This document shows, piece by piece, positions 1 to 11,268 of a stretch of DNA of 64,000 nucleotides (position 1 is its first letter; each line of letters opens with the position of its first letter). The translations under genes were made by a program, and so were the position numbers. This stretch comes from Denticeps clupeoides (lineage: Eukaryota; Chordata; Actinopteri; Clupeiformes; Denticipitidae). The stretch covers positions 22,338,444-22,402,443 of the forward strand of contig NC_041712.1 of the NCBI RefSeq assembly GCF_900700375.1, written 5' to 3'. The notes beneath the pieces were generated by a model, which was not told where the DNA came from, ran no database searches, and was given only the letters and a program-made list of their open reading frames with translations.

Positions 1-531
1 TGTCGCCACAGGGATGCTCCTCCTCACAGCCAATCACAGCGCAGTGCAGCCGCTGGCCCCGCCTCTCTATGTCACGCAGGAAATGCTCCACCGCCACATC
101 CTGGGCGGAGCCAGAGCTCATGGTACAAAAAGGCCAATCAGAAGCTTTGTGGGAGGGATTTCTTGGTGCACGCCCTACCTTGATTACCTGAAAAGCCCCA
201 AAAAAAAAAAAACAGACAGAGATGAGCACACAGGAAGTGAGCAGCTCACCCGGCGCACACGCAGGAGGATTTCAGCAAGAGGCACGGATATCGGGCCGGA
301 ATCCATCCGGTTAAGCATGGGGGCTTTTGGGCTTAAAAGCTCCCAATCCCTGCAGTCTGGTTTAAACATACTTTACAGAGAGATGGGGCCGTCCCGACCG
401 CCAGGATGCACTTTAAATCCCACCCAGGATAAACACTGACCTTTTAAATGTGGCTGAGAATATTTGACTCCAGGAGCTTGATATGTGCTACACTTTTGGA
501 AGAGGGTCTCCTGCAGGAAGGGGGGGGTTAT

Positions 532-725
532 TACATTTACATTTACAGCATTTATCAGACGCCCTTACCCAGAGCGACTTACAATCAGTAGTTACAGGGA
601 CAGTCTCCCCTGGAGCAACTTAGGGTCAAGTGTCTTGCTCAGGGTCACAATGGCAGTAAGTGGGATTTGAACCTGGGTCTTCTGGTTCGTAGACGAGTGT
701 GTTACCCGCTAGGCTTCTACCACCC
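532..725 (-). mobile_element. tRNA-derived SINE (family B), full length, minus strand
   Basis: Runs from the (acattt)n tail through gcatttatcagacgccc and agtagttacagggacagtc to the tRNA-like head, whose reverse reads GGGTGGTAG...TAGC with a B box near 669-679. About 194 bp. Confidence 0.85.
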
Positions 726-1290
726 ACTTATTATTACTGTACAGTCTAGATTCATTAAGTAAAATCTAGTCAATTTCCTCAGAGACTGCACCATGTGACC
801 CCAAGTAAACTTCGTAAACCATCTACCAAACTAGTCTTTTCCATCACAAAACAATTATCAGTCCCGTGTCAGTTCAAGTTGATCAATTAGTTATGTTAAA
901 AAAATATTTTAAACTCTTCATGCAAACAATGCAGCAATTTCTGATAAAATTCAATTCATTGCAGAACCAACAGAATCGTCATTATCATGGAGAACATATC
1001 GCTGAATCTCACTGTATGACACGCCCACCGGACGGGTCAAAACCGGAAAGAAAACCGGAAAGAAAAGGGGGAATGTTTTCTCATTCTCAACAGTAATCGC
1101 ACATGAGCAGGAGAAGCAAGCATCCATAACCTGAACTCGTCAATGGAGTTACTCCATCCATGAACAGGAACCGTGACACATCTGATACGAACCGTGCCAG
1201 TGGCTTTACTTCCACAATTATTGACCAGCAAACCCAAATAAAGCGACAATCAGTGAAATTTGCAGTTGGTTGCGGCTGTAATGATTGACT
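726..1290. other. AT-rich spacer, nothing recognised
   Basis: No coding pattern or known repeat seen. A short direct repeat, ccggaaagaaaa, occurs twice near 1043-1066. Confidence 0.5.
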
Positions 1291-1720
1291 AGGTGACCCT
1301 CGGAACACTGCGGGCCGACTGGTCGGACACTGCGCAGGTGGCACGGAGGAGGGACATGGGAGTGTTGCTTTCAGCTTGCTTCAGTTCGGAGCGTTCGGCG
1401 CGCACCGCACGGAAGCTCAGCGTGTGCCTACAGGCCCCAGGCTGCCCCGACCGAGCCTGTCTGCCGTAATGCAGCCTGTCACATCGAGCGGAGGCAGGCG
1501 GGCAGGATCTCTGCGCGGCCACCCCAGGAGGAGCCAGCCTTGTTGTGGGGCAGATCTTCCGGAGGCCGCGGCGAGTTCTCCGGCAGGCGCGGGCGAGCGC
1601 GCGTGGTGATTGGACGAGGAGGACACAGCTGTCAGCTGCTATGCTTTTCCAGCTCCGTTTCCTTACTTTCCTCATCCCGCGGTGAGAGTCGGAGAGATGG
1701 AGAGAGCGTGCAGCGAGTCC
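1290..1720. other. CpG-rich island-like block
   Basis: High CpG, an inverted CCAAT (tgattgga) near 1606 and a donor-like ccgcg then gtgaga near 1680. It could be a promoter with a noncoding first exon, but no protein exon can be tied to it. Confidence 0.3.
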
Positions 1721-2010
1721 TTACAGCACTCATCCAATCTGCCGTCATCCGAGACCTGCACGCGTATCGCAAAAGAAAATCCCAGAACAGCGTATGAAAA
1801 ATAAATGAATTTACATAATGACTCATTAAACGCTTTCCTGATGGCGAAAATAGGTCACGTCAAAGAGTAGGGCAAAAAGCTTTCATGGAGCCCCAGCTGA
1901 CGTGCCACCAAGTAGACGTCTCCTAATGGGCATACACGCCAGGAGGCCGAGCGAGATGTAAACAAGGCGGAGAAGTGACATCGTCAGAGGTCGGAATATC
2001 TGGATGTAGC

Positions 2011-2487
2011 GGGGCAGTGGTGGCCTAGCGGTTAAGGAAGCGGCCCCGTCATCAGAAGGCTGCCGGTTCGAATCCCGAGCCACTAAGGTGCCACTGAGCA
2101 GAGCGCCGTCCCCACACCCCTGGGCGCCTGTCATGGCTGCTCACTGCTCACCAAGGGTGGCGGGTAAAAGCAGAGTGTCATGATCCGGTCCGGAAGGGGT
2201 TACTCCGGTCCGGGATCCGGACAGGAGTTTCACGTTTGTCATGTTTGTCACGTTTGTCACCTGTGTTTAATTGTATAAAGCTGCCCTGTTCGTTTCTGTT
2301 CACGGTCGGGTCTTTGTTGCCGATGTCCCCTGGATCGTGACGTGGTGCGAATGCGTCCTTCTTCCTCGTCTAGTTTGTCACCGTCTCAGTTCACCTGCCT
2401 CGTCATGCCAGATGGTTGTGACACAGAGGACACATTTCGTTGTGTCACCGTGTGCTGCGCTGTATATCGCTTCACTTTTTCACTTTC
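2011..2487 (+). mobile_element. tRNA-derived SINE (family A), split by a solo LTR
   Basis: The head is ggggcagtggtggcctagcg, with A box TGGCCTAGCGG and B box GGTTCGAATCC. The body continues to taaaagcagag at 2175, and the same element resumes at about 2424 with cagaggacacatttcgttg and runs to the cacttcacttt-like tail. The interruption is the 248-bp LTR at 2176-2423. Confidence 0.9.
2176..2423 (+). mobile_element. Solo LTR of a retroviral or Gypsy-like element (fossil)
   Basis: A 248-bp unit with TGTCA...TGACA ends, flanked by the 5-bp duplication CAGAG (2171-2175 and 2424-2428). A tataaa box lies near 2275, and a cacgtttgtc motif is repeated near 2229-2260. There is no internal coding region, so this is the remnant left by recombination between two LTRs. 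The family is not resolved beyond TG-CA ends with a 5-bp target. It is younger than the SINE it interrupts. Confidence 0.8.
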
Positions 2488-2797
2488 ATTTTCTATCATT
2501 TCTAGAAGGATGCCTCCAAAACTATTTTTCTGGATCCTCTGTACACAATCACGGCGTCCACCACTTTCACAATGGGATGGTTATTACGCCCGGCACTGCA
2601 TCTACAAATGCTGCAGTGTGTGATATTCGTACATTATGATACCGTAGCCCTGAGGCCGAGCCTCCAGGGGACCGAACATCGCTGTAGTTTATGTACGTTG
2701 TTCGTCTCGTATGTAACCTGTACCTTGTGTATTGTGTGTAAAGACGACCTTCTGTGTTAAATGGGTTTATTGTTTCATTTCACCAAATCCTTGAAAG

Positions 2798-3021
2798 TGT
2801 CAACCACGATTTGAATTACAGGACAAGGATATAAACGTGTGTATCACGGCGGTCGGACATTGTGGGAAGAAACAGGAGAACTCGCACGACTCACGGCACA
2901 GGACGTGACATCAACACAGCAACCACACATACCCGGGTGAAAACAATCTGGAATCAAGGGAACACAGGACCAGCGTGAAACTCCGGACCCGGAGTATCCC
3001 CTTCCGGATTGGATCCTGACA
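2798..3021 (-). mobile_element. Related LTR-like fragment in opposite orientation (fossil)
   Basis: On the minus strand it starts TGTCAGGATCC and shares tccggaaggggatactccgg-type sequence with the first 40 bases of the LTR at 2176-2423, and it also ends in ttgaca. The interior is diverged, and no target duplication is seen. Older than the other copy. Confidence 0.5.
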
Positions 3022-3200
3022 GTCTGCCGAGACGTTTATGCAGAGCGCTAAAATTTTGTTCTGCTTTATAGGTTGTGCAACAGTCCTTCCAGGATATATT
3101 GTGAGCTTGTTTCGGGATTGTTGTGGCCCGGAATTCTTGATTTTTACAGCGTTGCAATGCGATTTTCAGCAAAGTCTTTTCAAAAGAAGTCTTCCCAACC

Positions 3201-3360
3201 TACATTTATCAGATTTTTCAGACGCCGTTATCAAAGGCGACTTACAATCAGTAGTTACAGGGACAGTCCCCCCCTGGAGACACTCAGGGTTAAGTTTCTT
3301 GCTCAGGGAAACAATGGTAGTAAGTGGGGTTTGAACCTGGGACTTTGTTGTCTTCTGGTT
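3201..3360 (-). mobile_element. Truncated family-B SINE, minus strand
   Basis: Shares acatttatcag, gacttacaatcagtagttacagg-type body and gtagtaagtggggtttgaac, but lacks the tRNA head beyond the B box. Confidence 0.75.
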
Positions 3361-3599
3361 TTGGGAAGGTCTAGTGCAGCCCTGTAGAAAACGACACCCA
3401 GGCCACAAATGGAGACACTAACAAACAAAAAAAGTGAGAATCCGAAAGGCCTTTCGTTCCCGCGCCTTCGGGAGCGAACCGTGTCCGCCCAGTCGGGCAG
3501 GTTCTCCGCAGAGGTGAAGGTGCGGTGGGGGGGCGGCGCTGGGAGATGCCCGGGCTCGGGCCACCCCCGGCGTCTCAGCCCGCACACGAGCCCGCGCTG

Positions 3600-3770
3600 C
3601 CAGCGCACACTGCGGCTGCCTTTAATTAGGTTAGAGGGCTCAGACTGGGGCTCTGGCTTTTGTTTAACGGCGGGCCTTTGATTTGGCTTTCCGATCCGGC
3701 TTCTGAACAGGCAGCCCTGCAATTGTCGCATTACAGCTGTGGGGAAGTGTGCAATTACACTGACTGAGGA
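3600..3770. promoter_or_regulatory. Repeat-free block rich in homeodomain-type motifs (possible enhancer)
   Basis: Contains tttaattaggtta, ctttgatttgg (TCF/LEF-like ctttgat), caattgtcgcattac, acagctgtgggg (E-box) and gtgcaattacactg within about 150 bp, next to a CpG-rich stretch. Motif clustering is the only evidence. Confidence 0.25.
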
Positions 3771-3801
3771 GACTGGGAGACCTCTCTCCCTGTCTCTTAC
3801 T

Positions 3802-4007
3802 CACACACACACACACACACACACACAAATGCATGTGAGTGAGGACACTGAGATCTTATCTAAACTTAACACTGCATTTTCAGCGTCTCGCACCTGACGC
3901 ACACACGCCATCACAGATGCGTGTGAGTGGGAACGCTGAGATCTTTCATCACTTAACACTGCAATTTCAGTCTCTCATAACTCTGCACCATATACATATA
4001 CACAGCA

Positions 4008-4059
<52 letters not shown>

Positions 4060-4181
4060 ATCTTTAGTATCGCATGCTTCCCAGATATCACATATGCAAA
4101 TGCACATATGCAAAGAGAGACTGTCGTGCATGCATGTGCGTGCAAACGCACACACGCACACGCACACACACACGCACACGG
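3802..4181. repeat. CA-repeat cluster
   Basis: (CA)n runs at about 3802-3827, 4009-4057 and 4140-4180, with a duplicated about 60-bp spacer phrase (actgagatcttatc and acgctgagatctttc, each followed by acttaacactgca). Confidence 0.85.
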
Positions 4182-4360
4182 CCGTTTAAACACCGGCGCT
4201 CTTGTGACTGATAATGAAGCTTGCAGGCCGGGTGAGAGTTATTCACAGTCATCCCCTATCGCCCCGCCTGCTTCTGAGCTTCACTGGCGGCCCCTTTATT
4301 CCATAACCCCGCCCCCTTCCTATCCCATTCCTGCGCCCTGCTTCCAGACCGCACCTGGCT

Positions 4361-4398
4361 GTAACCGTGGCGACTGCGGCTGCTGTCGCCGTGGCGAC
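4361..4398. promoter_or_regulatory. Two tandem RFX-type X-box palindromes
   Basis: GTAACCGTGGCGAC at 4361-4374 and GTCGCCGTGGCGAC at 4385-4398. Both fit the two-half-site X-box (GTNRCC, two bases, RGNRAC), and their starts are 24 bases apart. A third half-like ggctgcc follows. Confidence 0.45.
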
Positions 4399-5459
4399 TA
4401 TGGCTGCCATTCTGCGGGGCCCAGGCCGGCTCTCCTCCCAACTCGCCATTCATGGGGGCGAGGGAGAGGAAGGAAGAGATAAATAAGACACCGACGGATT
4501 GATGAAGAGAAACAGCGAGAGGGGGAACAATGGAGACGGACGGGTAAACAAAGGGAGCGCTGAGAGGATGGGTAAACAGAGGGAGAGGGAGAAAAAAGAA
4601 GAGACAGAGGGACAGAGAGAGAGAGAGACAGCACTGAGAATGGAGGAGGGATGTGAGACCCTCGTCTCTCACACCAGTCACTCCGTGTGTGGTCTCCTAG
4701 CAACACTGTCTGCTCCCTTTCTCTCTCGCTTCCTGTCTGCTTCTCTCCGGCAGCCAAATATCCACCGAAGCTGAAGGAGTCAATACGAGAAACACGGCGC
4801 CGACTTACAAACACGTTCATCATTCTCACCAACATTCTTCCATGAAAAGGACGAAAAGACGAAACAAAGTTTTAAAAGGGCGGAGCCTGTTGGGCTGATT
4901 GACAGCTCGCACACACCCTACGTCCTGGATTTAAACTCCACTTCCCTCCATTCCCTTCACCCCGACACCGCCGTTATCGCCGCTTCCATTCCCGGCGGCC
5001 AGGAGGACAAATCCGTCATCAGCCAACAGGCCCCGTGTGCGGCGTCTACCACACCGCCTGCCACGCCCAGCCGCTCGGAACCGGCGGTCACATGTCCCGC
5101 AGGGAGCCGTCCTTTACCTCTGGCGGAGTCTCCTGACCCCACGCGGCGGGCTCGGCCATGTTAGGCGGCCATGTGTCGTGTCGCGGCGATGCACGGCGGC
5201 CCGCCGGGACCCCACGCCGGATTACTGCCGTCTATTGTTTCCTCGCCGACTTCCTTTTCAAATGGATCGGTGCGGCACGCCGGGCGCGGCGAACAGAAGA
5301 CGCGCCGCTCGCGGCCCGCGGGCCGGATTAGCGGGAGGTACACAACACACACAACACACAGCTCGTTTACGGGACGTTTACGGGACAGCGAGTCCACGGC
5401 GGCGGAACGTGGATACGAACATGACGCCGGTGCTGCGAGGAAGATACACCAGAACAATG

Positions 5460-5934
5460 CACACGACAACAACACAAAACCCACTTACGCACAAACGCAC
5501 ACACACACAGTCCCATGCAAATGCACATACTGCCACGGCCGCCCCTTCTCTCTGTGTATCACACACACACAAACACACAAACACACACAACAACAACAAC
5601 ATTGATTTCTTATATAGCCCAAAATCACATACAGTATGTCTCAATGGGCTTACATGCACACACACACAAACACACACACACACACAAACGCAGTCCCATG
5701 CAAATGCACATACTGCCACGGCCACCCCTTCTCTCGGTGTATCACACACACACAAACACACAAACACACACAACAACAACAACAACAACATTGATTTCTT
5801 ATATAGCCCAAAATCACATACAGTATGTCTCAATGGGCTTACATGCACACACACAAATGCACACACACACACAAACACAAACGCAGTCCCATGCAAATGA
5901 ACATACTGCCACGGCCGCCCCTTCTCTCTGTGTA

Positions 5935-5965
<31 letters not shown>
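5460..5965. repeat. About 187-bp tandem repeat, three copies
   Basis: Copies begin at the phrase cccatgcaaatgcacatact at about 5512, 5696 and 5888 (third copy with a slight variant). Each has cacggccgccccttctctc, a CA/CAA run, then (in the first two) a tatagcccaaaatcacatac block. The octamer ATGCAAAT recurs once per copy. Confidence 0.85.
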
Positions 5966-5969
<4 letters not shown>

Positions 5970-6299
5970 CTCTGGATTCTGAATCTTTCATGGAGTCAAA
6001 AATAAACTGTGATACACACAGCAGTTCCACTGAACACACTGCAGCTGCCTGTACAACAAGGACACACAACTGTAATATGTAACACATACTGACACACACA
6101 CACACACACACAAACACAACTACTGGCGTGGAATACACATAATGTATTTACATAAAATACACACACAACTAGTGACAGGGCACACATAAATGGCCCAGAG
6201 CACCCACTCACTACTGACAAATAACATAACACAAATTGAAACACAATTTACATCATACTGACACAACAGACTGTAAAAGTCTGGTACACACATACTGAC

Positions 6300-7110
6300 C
6301 AAGAAAACACAGCACAAAATTACTGACACATCACCAACAATAACACAGACAAACAACACACGTATAAACACTAAAACACACACAACACACATATAAATGC
6401 AAAACCCACACAACACACAAATAAACACAAAACAAACACAACACACATATAAACACTTAACACACACAAAACATATCATTGCGAAACCCACACAAAACAC
6501 ATAAACACTTAACACACACAACACATATAACCGCGAAACCCACACAACACACATATAAACACTTAACACACACAACACACATATAAACATTTAAAACACA
6601 CAACACACATATAAACACAAAACCTACACAACACACATATAAACATTTAAAACACACAACACACATATAAACAAAAAACCTACACAACACATATATAAAC
6701 ACAAAACCTACACAACACACATATAAACATTTAAAACACAAAACACACATTTAAACAAAAAACCTACACAACACACATATAAACACAAAACCTACACAAC
6801 ACACATATAAACACAAAACCTACACAACACACATATAAACAAAAACCTACACAACACACATATAAACACAAAACCTACACAACACACATATAAACATTTA
6901 AAACACAAAACACACTTATAAACACTTAACACACACAACACACATATAAACACAAAACCTACACAACACACATTTAAACACTTAAAACACACAACACACT
7001 TATAAACACTTAAAACACACAACACACTTATAAACACTTAACACACATATAAACACAAAACCTACACAACACACATATAAACACTTTACACACACAACAC
7101 ACTCCTGTAA
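6300..7110. repeat. 28-bp minisatellite (aacctacacaacacacatat type)
   Basis: Units such as acacaaaacctacacaacac plus acatataa repeat every 28 bp (exact spacing 6783 to 6811), with variants ending cacttaa or catttaa. About 800 bp and close to 28 units. Strongly strand-biased: almost no G on the plus strand. Long ORFs here are artefacts of the repeat. Confidence 0.9.
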
Positions 7111-7432
7111 AGCAGCCCAGACTGTGGCACAGTCCACACACACACAACCCACTGACAATCAGCGCAGACAGAGTACACAACTCTCACACACCGAGCAACA
7201 TGTGCGGACACACAGTGTAACCAGACTCTCAACACCTCTCGTTACGGCAGCTGTGGCCCCGTTTATACCGAAGCAGTCTGCACAGGTCGTTGGCACGGCG
7301 ACGCCATGTGGCTTTGCTGAGGGGGGGTTTCACGTAGCGGGCGGGCGGGACGAGGCTACCGGACCACATCAGCCTGTCCCGCTATGTCCACCTGAAAGAC
7401 GTTGTTCAGACAGACATCAACACCTGTGTACT

Positions 7433-7435
<3 letters not shown>

Positions 7436-7482
<47 letters not shown>

Positions 7483-7894
7483 CAATAGGTCGAGCCCGGC
7501 TGGGGATTACACCGCGGCCCGGCCTCCCCTGACTCTGCAAGCGCTCTGCTGCCACCAACGCTGCCACCACTGCTCTCTCTCTCTCTCTCTCTCTCTCCAC
7601 ATGCCGAAGCACTCGCTGACCCCTCTCCGAGCCCCGCCCCCTCTCCGGCCATCCCCGCCACCGCCACCAGGTTTTTCTTCCTCCACCCCAACCTGCCCTT
7701 GGCTTCGCCGCCTTTTGCCGGATTCTGCAGTAACCAAGGTGACACGGTGCGCACGGCGACAAAAAAGCCCCACAATGCACGGGGCTCACACGCCGAGGTG
7801 TGCGCCACTCCACACAATGCAGGGGTGAGGCGGAGGAGCGGCCGGAGGAGCGGCCGCAGGTGCGCTTAATCGACCCCACGTGTGTGTGTGTGTG

Positions 7895-7929
<35 letters not shown>

Positions 7930-8087
7930 ATGTGTGTGTGTGTGTGTGTGTGTCTTCGTTCCACTGATCCAGAGACATAAAACGAACATAAATAACAATG
8001 AAATGTTGGGGGCCGTATCAGCGCGCCCAAACTACACCACGCGCGTGTCCCACGGGACACTGTGCTTATTTCGGGTGTGTGCATGAA

Positions 8088-8126
<39 letters not shown>

Positions 8127-8204
8127 ACACGTGCAGCCGGCGCGGCGGTGGCGCAGGGAAGTAGCACACAGTCTGCGCGTACGAGGCGGAGAGTCTGCGC
8201 GCGC

Positions 8205-8241
<37 letters not shown>

Positions 8242-8350
8242 GGAGTGGAATGAGGACACGGTGGTGGGGGTGCGGCGTGGCTACAATGTCAAAAAAACGA
8301 GCTCAGCGCCGGAGGAGGGATCCCAACACACACACACACACACACACACA
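7436..8350. repeat. GT/CA and CT microsatellite cluster
   Basis: (TG)n at about 7436-7480, (CT)n at 7571-7596, interrupted (TG)n at 7879-7952, (TG)n at 8092-8123, (GT)n at 8206-8238 and (CA)n at 8325-8351, separated by CpG-rich sequence. No gene is seen between them. Confidence 0.85.
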
Positions 8351-8399
8351 CGCGAGCGTTACCGAATACGCACGAGAGAGAGAGGAACAGGGAAGTCTT

Positions 8400-9040
8400 C
8401 TTCAGGAAACGGACCCGCGGAGGTCAAGGCCCGGCAACGTCCCACCGCCGCTCGTGTCCGACCGGATTTGTAATGCAAAACCCGTCCCGCCGCAGAGCCC
8501 AAACACGCCGGGATCCTCCGGGGGGGCGATACCGGCCCACGTGACCCCCGCAGGGCCGACCCGCTGACCCCGTGGCGTAACACGATTCCGGAATCTTCCC
8601 CGGCCGCAGAGACGCTGCTTCGCGACGCGGCGGTGTAATGACTTCACGGTCCGTCGCATGGAATTAGCCCCGCCCCCACCCCGCCAACGACCTCATCTGC
8701 CGCCCTGACCTCCGACCCCTGCGCCTCGCCGCTTTCCGGGCCGCTCGGGAGACGGGCGCGCGGTTCCGCCGCACCGTGTGCGATCCATGTTCCATTAAAG
8801 CTCCTCTCTGAAACATTTATGCCGCTTGTCCTTTACTCCCCGATCGGCGGCCTCGTGCCTCCGACCCGCCCTTCTCTGTCTTCTTCCCGGTACTGTTGCC
8901 GAGCGGGAAGAAGGCGAAGTCACTCCTGAACCCACAAACCCGGCCTGGTCCATTCCGTTAGATGCAGGTAATGGGAATGCCGCGTCTCTGACCGTCCTAC
9001 GTCACCTGCGGTCGGCCACGTGACATCGGAGGAGACATCT
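8400..9040. other. CpG-rich block, no gene seen
   Basis: GC- and CpG-rich with scattered ccgcc/ggcgg motifs and attaaagctcctctctg near 8795. No exon with a recognisable protein. Confidence 0.4.
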
Positions 9041-9104
9041 GCGGCCTGTACAGGAGCCCCGCCCACGTCTAGAGCGTCCTTCACCGGCCCTGAACCAGAC
9101 AAGT

Positions 9105-9291
9105 AGTCTTGGTAGTAGCGGGTAACACACTCGCCTATGAAGACCCAGGTTCAAATCCCACTTACTACCACTGTGTCCCTGAGCGAGACACTTAACCCTG
9201 AGTGTCCCCAGGGGGGGACTGTCCCTGTAACTACCGATTGTAAGTCTCTCTGGATAAGGGCGTCTGGTAAATGCTGTAAATGTAAATGTCT
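9105..9291 (+). mobile_element. tRNA-derived SINE (family B), plus strand
   Basis: The head is ggtagtagcgggtaacac, the B-box region ggttcaaatccc, the body gtgtccctgagcgagacac, and the tail ctggataagggcgtctgg with (taaatg)n. Confidence 0.85.
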
Positions 9292-9432
9292 TAAAATGTC
9301 ATTACATCCGGTCCGGGAGTCTGAGCGGTCTTCCGGGAAATCCAGCAGGAAGTGGTCGGATACGCGTGTCAAATCTCGGACCAAATAACAATTCAAATCG
9401 GTAGAGGCTACGCCGTCCCCATCTACATTGGT

Positions 9433-9677
9433 GGGGCAGTGGTGGCCAAGCGGTTAAGGAACCACCCCCGTAATCAGAATGTTACAGGTTCGAATCCCGA
9501 TCCGCCAAGGTGCCACCGAGGTGCCACTGAGCAAAGCACCGTCCCCACACTGCTCCCGGGCGCCTGTCATGGCTGCCCACTGCTCACTCAGGGTGATGGG
9601 TTAAATGCAGAGGACACATTTCACTGTGTGCACCGTGTTCTGTGTTGTGTGTATCACAAGTGACAAACACTTCACTT
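9433..9677 (+). mobile_element. tRNA-derived SINE (family A), full length, plus strand
   Basis: From ggggcagtggtggccaagcg (A box) and ggttcgaatcccg (B box) through tcatggctgcccactgctca and gcagaggacacatttcactg to aacacttcactt. The most complete family-A copy here, about 245 bp. Confidence 0.9.
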
Positions 9678-10327
9678 GAGAACCGATCAGTTTCACTACA
9701 TCGTGGGTCCTCCTACGCTTTTAAACACACCCCACAGTGAGAAAGTTTATCCACAAAACACCAACATCGCATCGGCAGTCCGGACCGGCCGACATCCAAA
9801 CCCCAGGCGCGGGAATCGGACGTGAGGACGTGGGAACGCCTCTCGCTCCCCCTCCCCACCCCACAGAGAGAAACCCTACAATGACCCTAGAAAAGGGCGG
9901 GGCACCGTGGATGGACAGCAGGAGACGGAGACGCGTCGCGTCGCGCCACCAGGGGTCGCCACCGGCCGCCTTCCCTGAACTTTGAGTCCGGGGTCGGAGG
10001 GTCGGCCGCGGCCAGATGGCTCACCTGAAGCCGCGAATTGCGTCACACGTCAAACGTTGTTCGCATGCAGCTCCGTTTCTAGCGTGACGGAGGGTTTTTT
10101 TTTTGTGCACCAGACGTGACCGGCACACGGAAGGGGGGGGGGTGTAAAAAAAAAAAAAAAAAATGCGCGTCTGGAGGCCAGACGAGGTGGGGCCGAACTC
10201 CCCGCGCCCGCCGGTCCCCGGGGCCCGGTTTCCCCGCGTACGAGGTTGTCTGGTTCCGCAGGGTCTCTCAGTTCACCGGTCGTGTCTGGCTTTTTTTTTT
10301 TTTTTACTGCATCACACACACTCGGCG

Positions 10328-10365
<38 letters not shown>

Positions 10366-10599
10366 ATCGCCGAGCCACGCCCCCTCCCCTCCTTTTTTAC
10401 TATCAGGCGGCCGTGGTCGCGTTACGATTTACCGCATTGGCGGGCTCGTAGAGCACGTGCTGCGCGCAGGGACGCGAGGACACGAAGAAAAGGTGTAAAC
10501 GACACCGACCACACGAGAACCACGACCGGAGAAACGGAACCGCGACGCCCTGACCGGCAGCGCCACGGTTACACGCCAAAAACTTCACGCACCTTCTCC

Positions 10600-10905
10600 A
10601 CGTCCTCCGACCTTCTCCTCCACCTTCTCCAACTCCACCTTCTCTACCTTCTCCTCCACCTTCTCTACCTTCACCTTCTCCAACTCCACCTTCTTCTCCA
10701 CCTTCACCTTCTCCAACTCCACCTTCTCTACCTTCTCCTCCACCTTCTCCAACTCCACCTTCACCTTCTCCATCTCTACCTTCTCTACCACCTCCACCTT
10801 CTCTACCTTCTCCTCCACCTTCTCCACCACCTCCACCTTCTCCTCCTCCCACCTTCTCCAGTTCTCCACCTTCTCCTCCATCTCCATTTTCTCCTCCTCA
10901 ACCTT
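10600..10905. repeat. Pyrimidine-rich minisatellite (ccaccttctcc type)
   Basis: About 300 bp of degenerate 9- to 12-bp units built from caccttctc and tctacc. The period is a multiple of three, so both strands stay open: the minus strand reads KVE/EEK repeats and the plus strand LLH repeats. Neither looks like a real protein. Confidence 0.85.
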
Positions 10906-11099
10906 CTCCGCCACCGCCGCCGTATGCAAATGAGCGGCTGGAACCGCGGCGTCCCTCGCGCGCCCTCACCAGCTCGTCTCCGGGGGGGGGGGGGGGTCCT
11001 TAATACCCTCTCCGATGACTTAATATGATCTCGGATGGATTTATTGATTGGCTTGATTGATTTTGTTCGGGAAATAGACGCAGTAAAATCGCCCCCGAC

Positions 11100-11232
11100 A
11101 CCCATGGGTCCGCAGCCGCGCGCGCTCACGGTTGTTTACAGTCGGTGCCGCGCCGCGGCGGCTCGGATTTGCAGCCGGACATCAGCGCCGTTTCGCGGCA
11201 GCTGTGGAGCAAAACAAGGAGGGTGGGGGGGG

Positions 11233-11268
<36 letters not shown>

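Noticed and set aside
5037-5982. Overlapping long ORFs of up to 287 codons on both strands
   Set aside because: They read through CA/CAA microsatellites and the 187-bp tandem repeat (HTHT, CVCV and NNNN runs). Frames are open on both strands because the repeats lack stops.
6120-7037. Cys/Val-rich minus-strand ORFs that look like membrane proteins
   Set aside because: They are translations of the 28-bp minisatellite, with the same YMCVVC-type unit in every copy.
3802-8350. CRISPR-like array
   Set aside because: The repeats are simple dinucleotide and minisatellite arrays in a vertebrate genome, with no constant repeat separated by unique spacers.
9433-9520. A tRNA gene
   Set aside because: A and B boxes are present, but they continue into the standard SINE body and tail, and no clean cloverleaf with a matched acceptor stem is seen. 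The same applies to the other SINE heads.
10246-11028. 260-codon Leu/His-rich ORF and the opposite KVE-repeat ORF
   Set aside because: Both derive from the pyrimidine-rich minisatellite at 10600-10905. There is no conserved domain and no splice structure.
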